Assembly (NCBI GenBank): GCA_003864495.1
Contig: ML133427.1
Location: 936,483 to 1,000,482, forward strand
Reading direction: 5' to 3'
Length of the DNA stretch: 64,000 bases
From: Nemopilema nomurai
Taxonomy: Eukaryota; Cnidaria; Scyphozoa; Rhizostomeae; Rhizostomatidae
A program made the translations under genes and the position numbers. Positions 11,901 to 22,453 of the stretch are shown in pieces. The notes under the pieces were generated by a model. It saw only the letters and a program-made list of their open reading frames with translations, did not search any database and was not told the DNA's origin. Numbering within the stretch: position 1 is the stretch's first letter; the number at the start of each line of letters is the position of its first letter.

Positions 11901-12794
11901 TCATGCAAATCATTCTGGTTTGAAGGCATCTAAGGAATAAAGTGCCTCGCTTGTTTTTCGCTTTACTTTTACCCATTTAGCGTTCTATTAAGTCATGGTA
12001 TAAAGGATCAATTTTGCAATACTTCACTTCAAGCGATGATGATTTGACTCAGGCAGTGGCTTAGTCTATTACTTTGTGTTTATTATGGGCGTTTAAGTTA
12101 AACATTCTCTTCTTTTCTTAGATGGATTTCTGGCAGACGACCGGAGTTCATAGACCCACAAGTAGTTGCCCAAGGAGAAGGCCGAGAAGGTTTGAAAATG
12201 CTTCTTCAAATTTTGATGTCGAGCCAATGGAGCTCAAGATTATTGGTGTGCTTAAATTTCCATGCAGTTCCAATGTTGTTATCTTTAAATACTGAGAATT
12301 TATATTTCAATGTGATTATAAAGTGACTTCGTGTTCTATTTTAATGTGATTTTGAAATCGTCAGGGCAATGTGGAAAACTTTGCAATACTCATTATTATA
12401 AAACATGAATTGAAGTATTAATCAAAACACCCTAAATTTCGAGTTTTCAATTGTTTTTTTCCTGCCATGTTCAGGTCATTGAGGTCATATTTAGGTCATA
12501 TTTAGGTCATATTGAGGTCATATTTAGGTCATATTGAGGTCATAATCATCCTCACAGATTTGTCATTTGAGCAGATAAGTAAAGTGTATCGTGCCTCTTT
12601 TGTTATTTTACCTCTGCACATTTTATTCTCTAGTCACTAGAGTTCGCTCACAAGGAAAGGTTCGAGTCAAGTTCAACATCATTACTCGGGATATGAAGAA
12701 GCTGGGCTATGACACAGAGCCATCAACAGTTGCTCATCCTTATGTCCCTCCTGCCTCGAGTGACAATGTACTTCAAGGTGAACCGGGTGAGTGA
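8945..12794 (+). CDS. B9D1: B9 domain-containing protein 1 (B9D1), 7 exons, complete
   Basis: B9D1 is a B9-type C2 protein of the MKS/B9 complex at the ciliary transition zone, where it helps form the membrane diffusion barrier. Exons: 8945-9022, 9341-9409, 9839-9950, 10262-10361, 10853-10915, 12122-12189, 12634-12794. All are GT-AG and in phase, giving 216 residues against about 204 in human. Landmarks: [116 protein letters not shown] and [10 protein letters not shown]. The ATG at 8945 (AAGATGG context) was chosen because MASGDG fits the human start; 8933 is in frame and would add four residues. The stop overlaps a good donor-like GTGAGT at 12787, so alternative 3' exons are possible. The poor match after YDTEP is usual for the family. 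Confidence 0.96.
10964..11888. repeat. Diverged direct duplication inside B9D1 intron 5
   Basis: A segment at 10964-11174 recurs at 11647-11888 in the same orientation, roughly 80 percent alike by eye. Shared blocks include ACAAGTGCTTGA, ATGTTCAAACAC, AAAATTGGAAAAA, CAAAATCCTCATC-like words and TTGTTGAAATGTTTTGG followed by TTTTACGTATTGAAAAC and ATCTAACCTTACC. About 470 bp separate the copies. It may be two fragments of one dispersed repeat or a local duplication; there is no coding frame common to both. Confidence 0.75.
12473..12542 (+). repeat. Array of seven AGGTCA half-sites, 11-bp period, in B9D1 intron 6
   Basis: AGGTCA occurs at 12473, 12482, 12493, 12504, 12515, 12526 and 12537. The last six are exactly 11 bp apart with TATTT or TATTG spacers. 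It is a short tandem repeat, but the unit is also a nuclear-receptor half-site in DR5 spacing. It ends 91 bp before the last B9D1 exon. Confidence 0.9.
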
Positions 12795-12918
12795 GTCTGT
12801 CAGGGGGTCCATACAGTGAATTGTTTTACCTACTCCTCAGTATTGAGAAACTTCTGACTGAGGCGTTTACTGCCATTTGCAATGGTGATGACGTCAACTA
12901 AACAATGCATCTGGTTGG

Positions 12919-12924
12919 AATAAA
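12919..12924 (+). promoter_or_regulatory. Probable B9D1 polyadenylation signal AATAAA
   Basis: AATAAA lies 125 nt after the B9D1 stop on the coding strand and is the first canonical hexamer found downstream. Confidence 0.5.
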
Positions 12925-14950
12925 CATGACTGGATTCACGATCTGCTGTCAAGAACTTTGCAAATTTTGTAAAAAGTGACAAATATATTGTATTCCATGT
13001 ACATATTGTAAATCAAAACATTCACGATTTTAAGTTACTAGTTGTCCCCAAATGTGGAGGGGACCTTTTACGCTCGTAGCATTGTTTCTTAATAGTTTTG
13101 AAAAAACATTTTCAACTCAAAAATGCAAGTATTCCTGCTTTTCTCACAAAGATAAAGTATAGATTTCAATCCAACGTATTTTTAAGAGCCTCTGCTGTTT
13201 CGCGAGATAATATCAGTGTTACTTCAAACGTTTTAGACTTCCTTTCCACTGCAAGTCCTTCCATTCAATACAAGGCCTTTGGTCAAATAAAGGAAATATT
13301 TCTTTGCTGTTGGTTTTTCAGGTGTCCCAGGGTCACGACTTACTTTTTCATCGATGATTCCACATCTTTTTAAAATTTTCCTTTGAGCATATTTTCGTAA
13401 GAAGTTCATCAAGTATGAAAACCCAGGATTTAGTATTTGAGTGTATACTTTCTGCTAATAACAAGAAAAGCAACAATCTTTTTCCTTTTTTTCCAAGCTT
13501 AAGTATAAGGCTTGTAACTAAATATCATCTTAGTACGACAAGTTTATAAAGAATACGTTTTATAAAGATAAATAAAGTTTAGCATGGCCTATACCTCTAG
13601 CGTCTGTTATGCACCCAGGAGACAAATATTATTTTGTGAAGATGTTGTTTCATTTAAATATCTTAAGTTAATAATGAAAAGGAGCACACGGACTGTCAGC
13701 AGAATATTTCCAGCCACCAAACTAAAAAAACTAATTTGGTTATTTGGTTCATACTTTCTAACCAGTCCATCAAATACTGTTAATCTCTACTAATGAATCG
13801 TCCGTCTCCAAAACTAATGAATAGATTTTTAAAACAAAGTTTTCATTTCCAAGCTCTTAAGTTGCCAAATGGAGCTTCGAATGTTTTCTTTGTACTTAAA
13901 ACAGGAAATTCTCAACGAAACATTGACCTTATTTTACCCCAATAATGGGTTAATTGACAGATTTCATTAAAGTTCGAGACAGTAAATGTTCCAGGTGAAA
14001 TAGCAAATCCTCTAAAGATACAGTGTTGGAGCAGGCTACTTGCTGAGAAAAGAATTATCGTTTCAAAGAATTGAAATTTGAAGCTTGCTGGAAAATACAA
14101 GTAAAAATCGTTACAGCTTTAGGAATGCCCACCAACTTCAGAACCCTTCAAGTACGAATTCACATTGTTTTCCTTAAATGAAAACCTCAACTGTTAGGGA
14201 TCAAATACATTATTTTGCAAGAGAAAATCTACAAAACGTTTTTTTTATTCTTTTATAGCCCCCTTTCATCTATTTCTTTCAATGTGATGAAATTTTCGTT
14301 CTATGGGGATTCTTGATTTTTTAGAATCCAAAAGTTTTTGGATATAGTTTTAAGTATAATGGTTTTTTCCAATATAGCAATAGGTTCAAAACAGACTTCA
14401 CACGGTGAAGTTTTTTACATTGATAGCCAATATATATTTTCGTAAAAGTTTTTCTAAAATTGAGTTTTTTTAACTCTACTCAATGCAAGTTGATATTTTC
14501 ACAAAAAGTTAAACTATGGATAATAGTTAAATCGGTGATCATCATTTCCAGAAATTGAGCTATAGGATCAGCACTGATGGAACGACCACCATAACTTTGC
14601 CAGCTGCAACAAGATGTCTGAAAACTTTGCTTGCTTTTTTCTTAAATAAAAGTACCTGATACAGCCCCAAGATATTCCTTACTTCTGAATATGAAATGGT
14701 GATAAGAATTATTGTGGTTTGTTATAATAAACACAATAAGAAGAAATGTAGGGAAATAGAACGTGTACTGTCTTTCTTGATTAAGAATTTTCGTTTGATC
14801 AAATGATATGAAATCACTGATGACTGATCTTCAATTTATTTACAAATCTAAGCTTTTAGTTCTGTGAACCTCCAGTCCCTTGACGTTCCACAAATAATAC
14901 CTTTAAGACTGCTTGCATTTTGAAACTGACTTACAAAGAGAAAGGCAATT
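12925..14950. other. Intergenic, nothing recognised
   Basis: About 2 kb of AT-rich sequence past B9D1. Short open frames occur, but none has splice context, coding-like composition or a recognisable motif. Confidence 0.5.
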
Positions 14951-15603
14951 GACTCCTTTCAATTGTCGATCAGACCCCTAGCTGTGAAGATGATGACAAA
15001 TTTTCTGGTGTCGCAGGATCTTCAGCAATAGCGGAAGGAAGTTGTACGACATCGACTGAAGGAGAAGAAATCAGCGTAATGTAAACAAATGCGCATTGAT
15101 AACCAAACGAAAACGATCATCAAAGCTAGCAAAATAGGTATTGGTGCCGTGACCATGGAAGATTGTCGTCGATGTGTCATACAGTATGTTGACTCAATGT
15201 TAAAGGGTACAGTTGATACAGGAGATCAAAGTAACAATAACGTCATTGAAAGCTAAGAGAGAATGATACCTTATAGAACAAATTAGCGAGTAAATTGCCT
15301 CTGTAGACAGGCTTAGAGGCAGCATATTTCTAAGGACGGAGATTTAATCGAGAATGAGGTAATAGATGCCAATGAAACAGGTGGTACTGGTGCCGTGACC
15401 ATGAAAGAATAAGGTTAGAGAAATGGGCTAACGAAACAGGTGCCCCTGCCACTTTCAAAAGCGATAGAAATTTAGAAGCAACTCTTCACCCTTCCCCAGA
15501 CGCAGCAGGTGATGTTGGATTTCTGGTGCTAAACTATGCTAATTACGATAAAGTCATTTCTTTATTCTGTCGTGCTAATCTTCCATTCATATCTTTAATT
15601 TAA
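14951..15603 (+). pseudogene. Decayed or fragmentary coding block, family unknown
   Basis: Successive stretches read like protein but in different frames broken by stops. 14951-15084 has SCEDDDKFSGVAGSSAIAEG. 15089-15256 is a 55-codon ATG frame with GIGAVTMEDCRRCVIQYVD. About 15319-15412 has ENEVIDANETGGTGAVTMKE. A frame open to 15603 has WANETGAPATFKSDRNLEAT. The DNA word GGTGCCGTGACCATG recurs, with GAVTM encoded in two blocks, so the source probably had internal repeats. No clean splice sites link the blocks. It could be a pseudogene, a transposon-derived gene, or exons of a real gene with small introns. No family is recognised. Confidence 0.3.
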
Positions 15604-15703
15604 TGTTTTAATGAATAGAACTGATACACCGATAAACCTCTTTCACTGAAAAAGGGTAAAGAGAACCTAAACCTATTTCTAATTTATTTATATTCAAAGA
15701 TTG

Positions 15704-16051
15704 TCACGCCTCCTTTTCTGCTCTAATGTTATTTACAAGTTTATGTGCAGTTGCTGCAGCGTCATTTACTATGGTAAAACATCTCGTAACCTCATGATTC
15801 GTTGTAGAGAGCACCTTGGAATCAACAAACATGGGTAATGTGTCAAAACCCCCAGCCCTTCCTCCATTCATGACCATATTTCTAAAGCTGGACACGTAGC
15901 ATCTGTTGAAGATTTTTCTATTCTCTCCAAAACAAGTAACTCCTTTAATATACTTATTCATGAGAGCCTTCTCATACACCGTGACAAACCTTCCCTCAAT
16001 TCCTAACAGTCCTCTATTTCTATGATTTCGTTCTAATTTTTTTCCCTTCAT
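15704..16051 (-). CDS. Unrecognised 115-codon open frame
   Basis: An uninterrupted minus-strand frame with a very basic N terminus (KGKKLERNHRNRG) and a more ordinary C-terminal half, FDTLPMFVDSKVLSTTNHEV followed by AAATAHKLVNNI. The frame extends about nine codons upstream of the ATG with more Lys/Arg. No splice structure, neighbour or known domain supports it. It lies between a decayed coding block and a transposon-like hairpin, so a mobile-element origin is at least as likely as a host gene. Confidence 0.25.
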   Translation of the reverse strand: MKGKKLERNHRNRGLLGIEGRFVTVYEKALMNKYIKGVTCFGENRKIFNRCYVSSFRNMVMNGGRAGGFDTLPMFVDSKVLSTTNHEVTRCFTIVNDAAATAHKLVNNIRAEKEA

Positions 16052-16225
16052 TGTTTTCTTTGATGTGCCTTTCTTCCTTGTTTACCTCTTTTGGCTGTTT
16101 ACCATTTCTTGTGACTTCTCTCGCGTCCTGATTGCTCCTTTTACTTATTGCTTTATCGCATGGTTTTCGATCCCTTTTGTTGAACTAATGTATTTTATGT
16201 TTATTTTCTCGCCCGTTAATTTACA

Positions 16226-16260
16226 CTGAGGATGACTCTGGATAGAGTCAAAACGTTTGT
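16226..16260 (+). repeat. Hairpin with hammerhead-like core, possible retroelement end
   Basis: CTGAGGA is followed by the perfect 6-bp stem TGACTC/GAGTCA with loop TGGATA, then AAAAC. A hammerhead ribozyme core is CUGANGA, stem II, GAAA; here the G of GAAA is A, and no clear stem I or III was found. Similar hairpins are associated with Penelope-like and other retroelement ends. It is probably a dead remnant. Confidence 0.25.
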
Positions 16261-17099
16261 GTCATTTACTGGATGTGTCGTATAATGGACTTGTCTTATA
16301 TATAAGATATGCCTAATTAGTTGATTCTTACCAAGAAGTTGTTGACTATCACAACAATGTGGATTTTTTATTCGTCGTTGATTGAAGTGATTCAAAGAAA
16401 ACATGGCCATGAGAATAAGAATTGATTACAAGGGGGTTGTGACTCTTCAGGCAGGCCTAGCTTTGCAAATGTTGGCTTTAGCAACCCTCGTTTTCTATGA
16501 AAAGCAGGCGTATGAATCGCCTAAAACAAATCTGCATGGTCCGTCAAGTAGAACTGGCACTTCCCTTCTTCAGGAATTCGCAAGACATTGGGAATATGCT
16601 CCATTATTTTTCACAACTCACAAATCAAATCCCAAGATTCATTGCTTTGTATACGCTATTTAGGAACCTCTGGTTACCCAAATGTGTTTCATATTCCTTC
16701 AAAAACAAGCTATGTTAATAAGCATAACCAGGAGGGAAATCTAATTCCCTATACGCGAAATATTGCATTCCTTTTAGCACAATAGGTCTTTCAGTGTGTT
16801 GAGAAAACCCTAAGAGACAGTGTCACGAAGGCCTTCTCTTCTTTCCCTTCCCTGGCCATGCATCTGCGCTCTTGGCCAAAAGAAGCGTCTCCTGTTCAGG
16901 AACAGGGGTGACAGACGCGTGCATCTATCCCAGGATGCACCAGCAACCTGTCAAGCCAATGTGGCCTTCGATTGTGGTACCATTCACGTAGAGCTGATGT
17001 CGCGGACGGTGGTACTCAGAAGTTTGGTAACAGAAATTGAAGTAATTGCACTCTAGTTTCTTCTAAACGTTCCTCTTTCGTTTAATAAAACTATTGTCC
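16261..17099. other. Intergenic, nothing firm
   Basis: Several overlapping open frames of 65-86 codons occur in two or three frames at once (16403-16785), and one lies at 16820-17056 in a GC-richer patch. They lack splice sites and recognisable motifs and are not called as genes. Confidence 0.4.
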
Positions 17100-17760
17100 T
17101 AATGCTCACATTGCCTGAAACTGCTTCTCAAAGTTCGTATATGAATTGCTATTTCAAATCCTTCAATTTTCAATACCTGTAAATTGGCACAATTTTTAAG
17201 CGACTTATTCTACTTTTTAGGTCGAAGGGGAGTTTCGAAGTTAACCTAAAAATGGCGAATGCAGAAGACATTTTGGAACCAATGAAAGGTAACTTTTACA
17301 TACTCATAAATATTCAAATACTGTAGGACTAAGTAAAGAAGAGATTTCGTCTTTTCGCAACTCCAAGGAACATTCGCAGGCGTGACTGAAATTGCTTGCG
17401 AAATCCGCATCAAGGGAACCGTCGTTTTCAATTCATTAAGATTTCAACACGTGCAATGGTCACAATTTCTCTTTTCTCAGAGACTTATTCTGCCTTTTAG
17501 GTCTATTATGTTCCCGGTGAATTTTCCAAGTAAACCTTGAAGTTGCGCGAATAGAAGACGTTTTGGAGCAAATAAAAGTTTGGCAGTCATTAACGAGTAT
17601 TCATCCATTGCAGGACAAACTGTGAAAACATTGAAGGCATTCCTGAAATTGCTTTCAAAATTCGTTACTTTTGAACTATTAATCTCTCAGCATGTGGAAA
17701 TTGGCACAGTTTCTCAGAGACGTATTCATCTACTTTTTCGTTCATACCTCCTATATTAAA
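17100..17760. repeat. Worn tandem repeat, about 250-275 bp unit, roughly three copies
   Basis: The string GGCACAATTTTT...GACTTATTCTAC...TTTTTAGGTC near 17187-17223 recurs as GTCACAATTTCTC...AGACTTATTCTGCCTTTTAGGTC near 17459-17503 and as GGCACAGTTTCTCAGAGACGTATTC near 17705-17730. The parts between also align loosely, for example GAAGACATTTTGGAACCAATGAAAG against GAAGACGTTTTGGAGCAAATAAAAG. Identity is low, so the duplication is old. Confidence 0.6.
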
Positions 17761-18038
17761 AATGAAATCCTGTGATTTTCATCGTGACGTAGCTGCTTCT
17801 ACATTTTCATAAAAACCGTTCTTGATGCACACAGTTGGATGACCGGATAGTCGGAGCGTTTGATCGTGAATTTAATCAGTTATTCACGGATATTCACGTA
17901 ATTGCCCAATATCCTTAAATGAATCTTCCTTCCTTATTTCTAGAGAAAACGAGGCGACAGAGACCTTTTGGCTTTCTTGCAAGAAGAGACACAGATAAAA
18001 AGGCCCATTTCAAGACAGAAACGTGGACTTTTTTCTGA
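17221..18038 (+). CDS. Candidate two-exon small gene, very tentative
   Basis: Exon A, 17221-17288, follows a good acceptor (CTACTTTTTAG) and ends at donor AAAG|GTAACT. Exon B, 17944-18038, follows CTTATTTCTAG. Phases agree and yield MANAEDILEPMK from the strong-context ATG at 17252, then EKTRRQRPFGFLARRDTDKK and a stop at 18036-18038. The result is 43 residues with a Gln-initial segment between two Arg-Arg pairs, which resembles a peptide precursor, but no signal peptide is visible. Exon B is also open for 43 codons in another frame, so the reading is not unique. AATAAA occurs at 18075. The matching segment in the next repeat copy is broken. Confidence 0.2.
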
Positions 18039-18781
18039 AAATGGCAAGTTGATTGTAATAAAATCCACTTATTAAATAAAACGGAAATATTTCAATAAAA
18101 TTGGCCGATATGTATTAACAACGGAGAATCCCGATTTTTGCAGATTGCTTTAAATAGTTATCGAAAGCAAAAAATGTACTAGCGTCAAGCTACATTTTCC
18201 TTCAAGAAGCCCTGTTTTGCAGAGTTGTAAGAAAAGAGTAATCTTAAGGCGTTTCCACTTGCAATTTTGACGATTAGAGTTTTTAGATTCGCAGTAGTTG
18301 CATCCAAGTTTCCCCTTAAGTGTTCAGCTATTTCTGCTAGGCAAAATCAGTTCACATGAACGTAGAGAAAGCTCATTTCTATTGCAAATAGAACTGTTTA
18401 ACATTCAAATTTCTGACCACGATTCGATCTGAGTTAGTAACTTTAATTCTGACATTTTGATCTTAGTGGTGTAGTTTTAATTGTATACTTAAATTCTTTG
18501 CTGAATGATTATCTTGTGTCTGTTGATAAACTTGTGTTTCTCTTGAACTGGATCTTCGACCTTCATGTCGGGATCTGGTCCCTGGGAAGTTCGAGTTCCA
18601 CTCGCCTTTGTTTTCGTTGTTTGAGTTTTTGGTCGCTATTGTTTCTAAGACAATGTCGACCGACAATTCAAAACAATAAAAACATCGGACAGGAGGAACT
18701 CGACAAATCCCATGGGACCAGGTCCCATTGGACAATAGGGGCCGGCCGGGCAGAACCTATCTTAAACTTTTCATCTTTCAA

Positions 18782-18903
18782 ACCTACCATACCTAGCGAT
18801 TTCTGAAACATATCCAAAGCCGACCAAACCTACCTAAACACTTTACTCTTGAGCCTATTATACCTAACGATGTCTAAAAACATACCCAAGGTCAACCGAA
18901 CGA
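18782..18903. repeat. Two copies of a roughly 73-bp direct repeat
   Basis: CCTACCATACCTAGCGATTT...AACATATCCAAAG recurs as CCTATTATACCTAACGATGT...AACATACCCAAGG about 73 bp later. It lies just upstream of a second, different minisatellite. Confidence 0.55.
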
Positions 18904-18991
18904 AAACATTGTAGAAAATATTGTACATTACTTTTAAGCTTTTTTAAGACATAAAAACTCAATATCCAAAAAACTACAGACTAAATGCATT

Positions 18992-19235
18992 AAAAGAGAT
19001 AGCCTATATTGGAGAGTTTTTCGAACTTATTGATACCCAAAAGTACAGATTAAATAAATGCATTAAAAGAGATAGCCTATATTTGAAGAGTTTTTCAGGC
19101 TTCTTGATAACCAAAAGCCAATTGGAAGAAACAAAAGAGGTGGTGTATGCATAAGACTTTTTCAAACAATTAATTACCAAAAAAGAATGGAATAGCAATA
19201 AAAGAGGTAGCTTATATATAAGACTTTTCTAAACA
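18992..19235. repeat. Minisatellite, four copies of a 66-72 bp unit
   Basis: Units begin AAAAGAGATAGCCTATAT at 18992 and 19064, then AAAAGAGGTGGTGTATGC at 19133 and AAAAGAGGTAGCTTATATA at 19200. Each is followed by a variant of GAGTTTTTC and TTGATAACCAAAAG. The first two copies are almost identical over their starts. Confidence 0.75.
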
Positions 19236-19964
19236 AGAAATGACAAAAGATGAAGGAGATCAAGCATTTTTTAAAATTTCTTTTAATCTTTCACTCTTAT
19301 GATAGGTAAAGAAAAAATTAAATCAACTAATAGTTGCAGGAAGTCTTTGTAGGGTGCTAGTGATAACAAACTAGGAATTAACATAGAAGTCCACAACCTT
19401 TAATTCTGCTGCCAAGCATTTCCTTTTGACATGAAATCTAGAAAAAGAAAAGGAGAATTTGATGGTTAAATGGTTACAAAACATGTTTTAACAAAATTTG
19501 AAAGCCATCAAGATAAAAAATGTATATAAAAAATTGAGGAATTGTTTGTAGGAACAAAAATGCAACTTGAAGAAAGTATTTTTCATTTAAATATAGAAAA
19601 GAAGGTTTTGGTTTATTTTTCTGTCAAATTTTTGCCGATTTTTTTTCAAAGCTTGTAGTCAAGAATCAAACAGTCGGATTTGATAAATGTCTGATTTTAT
19701 GTCAAACTGTCTGAATACTATTCTTAGAGCTTTGAATCTGAAATCTCTAAGGGAAAATGAAAATAAAAGATGCAGTCTATATACAAAAATTTGAAAATAC
19801 AAATCAATTAACACAAGTATATATCAATCTAGTTTTAACAAAGATCTGTGACTGGGAGAGACAGAACTGTGCCATGAAAGCAATACAAAATGAAATGTGA
19901 CCACAAACCTCTTCTGGAATACAAACAAAGGATTCATCCTGGGCATCAGGCGTTTACATTCATC

Positions 19965-21445
19965 TCATTGCATCAAACTAGTTTGATCTTGAGAGCCAAG
20001 CTTCATTCGTATTGAAGAGGCAATACGTGTTGAACCATCAGACTCCTACAATTTACAAATACATTGTTATTGTCACAAATAGCATCAAAAATTACATTTC
20101 AAAATTAGCTTAAGATTGGTTACAACAAATAAATTTATCAGGTTTAAATAACTAATTGATGGGTTTCTTGTAGAACCATTATATGTTGGCATTACCTCTA
20201 TCTAGCTATGGCTACATATGCATCAATCTACATATGCAAGTTTTTAGAATAAGAACTAATGAGTAAATAGGTATATATATAAATCTTAATATGATGGTCA
20301 AGTTAATAGAATTATAATAAATAAATGACCTCAAAACCCAATTCTGACAGAATCCAATGACAATGAAAAAAATAATTGCTAGAAACATCTAAGATATCAA
20401 AAGTTTAGCAAAGACAGAATAAGAAGACCTTCACAATCTATTTGGAACAAAGAAAATAGGTAAAATGAAACCCACTGTTTGTCTGTCAACTTTCATGCTC
20501 TTTTAGACGCAGATTACCATATGGTCAATTCCCTTTCTCTGGGCATTCTTATATCCCTGGAAATACATGAAACACTTAGATAAGTACATGCATAGAAAGG
20601 AAATAAATATTTAAAACAATAATTCAATATCAACAATGCCTTCCAAAGTTACTTTGGCCACTTGAGCAGGCTTAGATTAATGCCCATTTTTCAATCAAGT
20701 TTAACCTTAGCAATGCTCTAAAACTGAATGCTCTAAAAAGTTTGTTAGACACTGTCTTCAACAAATTACAACAGAAACCACTATGGGCATCAAGATTGGT
20801 GAAATTTTTCTGTGGATGTTGGTAGGAAATCAGTTACAAGTGCTAGCATCAAGAACAAAAATGTAGATTTCTAGTTTTTGTTGCTTAATTCAAGAAAAGG
20901 CCAGCTTGCTGGGAACCAAGATATCCTAAACATTGCTATAGGAATCAAAAAGTTTGTCTGAAGTCACAGAAGTATTGTACTTTGAGGGTAAAGGGGATTT
21001 TTCTTTTCTTTGAAATGAAAATATATATATAAATATGTATGATAAAACTGAAGAGTGAGTTAATGCAGATATTTCATCGTGTCTGGTTCCTCTTTGCTAC
21101 TTTCAAACGTTTGCAACTATATAAATATTTCACTACTTTTCCGATATTCTTAGTATTACAATGATTCTTTATGCAAGTTGTGCTAGCAATATATTATTCG
21201 AGTCTTAGTTCAATATATTCAAGCTTGTCATACTGATGAGTATTCCTGAATATTTGAAAACAGAGGAATTTCGCGTCCCGTCATTGCAAGTTTTTAGGTT
21301 TGAAAAGAGAGAAAATCACAGATAAATTCACTTAAGTGTAGATGAATGTTTCCCCTACCTGAAAACACCATTTCTCTCCTTTGCTCGTTACTTTCTTCTT
21401 GCAAAGGGGACTAAGGCCCCAACAGTCGATTTCGTTGCGAGCCAT
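19965..21445 (-). CDS. Candidate three-exon gene for a 68-residue basic protein, family unknown
   Basis: Exon 1 (21359-21445) starts at a strong-context ATG (AACATGG) and encodes MARNEIDCWGLSPLCKKK through EKWCFQ, ending CAG|GTAGGG. Exon 2 (20518-20556) follows TATTTCCAG, encodes GYKNAQRKGIDHM and ends ATG|GTAATC. Exon 3 (19965-20045) follows AATTGTAG and encodes ESDGSTRIASSIRMKLGSQD to the stop. All three joins are phase 0 and total 69 codons. The protein is small and basic, with three Cys in the first exon and a Ser/Thr-rich tail, and has no signal peptide or membrane span. An in-frame ATG at 21523 would add 26 residues. The GC-richer, CpG-containing sequence before the start fits a promoter or 5' UTR. 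No family is recognised. Confidence 0.5.
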
Positions 21446-21689
21446 GTTTTCTTCCTTCCTACGTTCGCACTTTGCGCGTGCGTGAAACCTTACTAGCCTC
21501 TCTGCCATGCAAGAGCCTCTCACTGAATGTTCTTCTCCTTTTCAGCAGATATTACAATCCCGTATATGTGCCAATGAAAGTTTGACGATTGCGTTTGCCG
21601 ATCCGCAAAGAAAGTTGCTGTTCCAGTACTCACTTAAATGTATGTGAATAAGTATTCATTTAAAAAGCTTTCCCTTCGTACGCTATTCC

Positions 21690-22453
21690 CAGGGATGGAA
21701 AAAGTATCGGACCACAGGGCCATTGGTCTCAGAAAATATTTTGGCTCCCAGAAATAAAAAAAGCAGAAATCCGAATTTATTAAGAAAGATACTAAAATTT
21801 CAGTTAGAAAGAATCAACAAAAGCAGAAAGAAAAATATGATATGAAAAGGTCAGTTATTCAGCAAGCAATGATTAAGCAACCATACTAGAAATTGAGAGC
21901 CTAAACACTGCATGCCATTTCAAGTTCATGGAGGGGAACTTGTGTGACAGATAAAGGATTCAAGAATCAAATTGTTTCAGTTTTGCTTCTGCATTATATA
22001 ATTAGCTCTTCTGTTAAAGACCTGCAGTAGGCAACAACCTTTGACCAGTTTTAATGACATTTTATAGAATAAACCCATATTTGCACTGATAACATGAAGT
22101 AGTTAAGAAAAAGCACCATGTAAGACAGGGAAGTTCTTAACTGAATCTATGATTGAATGAACAGAAAACGGAGCAAACTATGTGATATAAAACTATAGAA
22201 ATTCGTTCGGAACTAAGCTATCAATTGTCATACAGCTATTAACGGTTGAAAATATTAGTGCAAGTTGTTTTTTATTCTTCAAAGAAGATGAGATATGATT
22301 ATGTCTAGTTCCCAACTGGTTGAGTCACTGTACTTCTGTATGCTCAAAAGGCGCAACTTTACATGGCACTTTTCGTGCTGTTTGTTTAAGGTGCAGAAAA
22401 TATTTGCTTTCTGAACTGCGGTCCCAGAATAAAAAAAAAATGTTCTACCCCTG
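21690..22453. mobile_element. Second hAT-like non-autonomous element, degraded
   Basis: The left end reads CAGGGATGGAAAAAGTATCG. The right end on the opposite strand reads CAGGGGTAGAACATTTTTTT, and both sides then carry a GGGACC or GGACCAC and GAAAATATTT word. The flanks are GCTATTCC (21682-21689) and GCAATTTC (22454-22461), six of eight bases alike, consistent with a worn 8-bp target duplication. The CAGGG start is typical of hAT ends. No transposase frame is seen in 764 bp. Confidence 0.55.

Noticed and set aside
18463..18735. 90-codon minus-strand frame with a Ser/Asn/Gln-rich C-terminal half
   Set aside because: No splice partners, start context or conserved motif; low-complexity composition and overlap with an equally long plus-strand frame.
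19890..19960. Coding-like PDAQDESFVCIPEE downstream of the 68-residue candidate gene
   Set aside because: A stop codon lies immediately upstream in frame and no acceptor makes it joinable; treated as 3' UTR.
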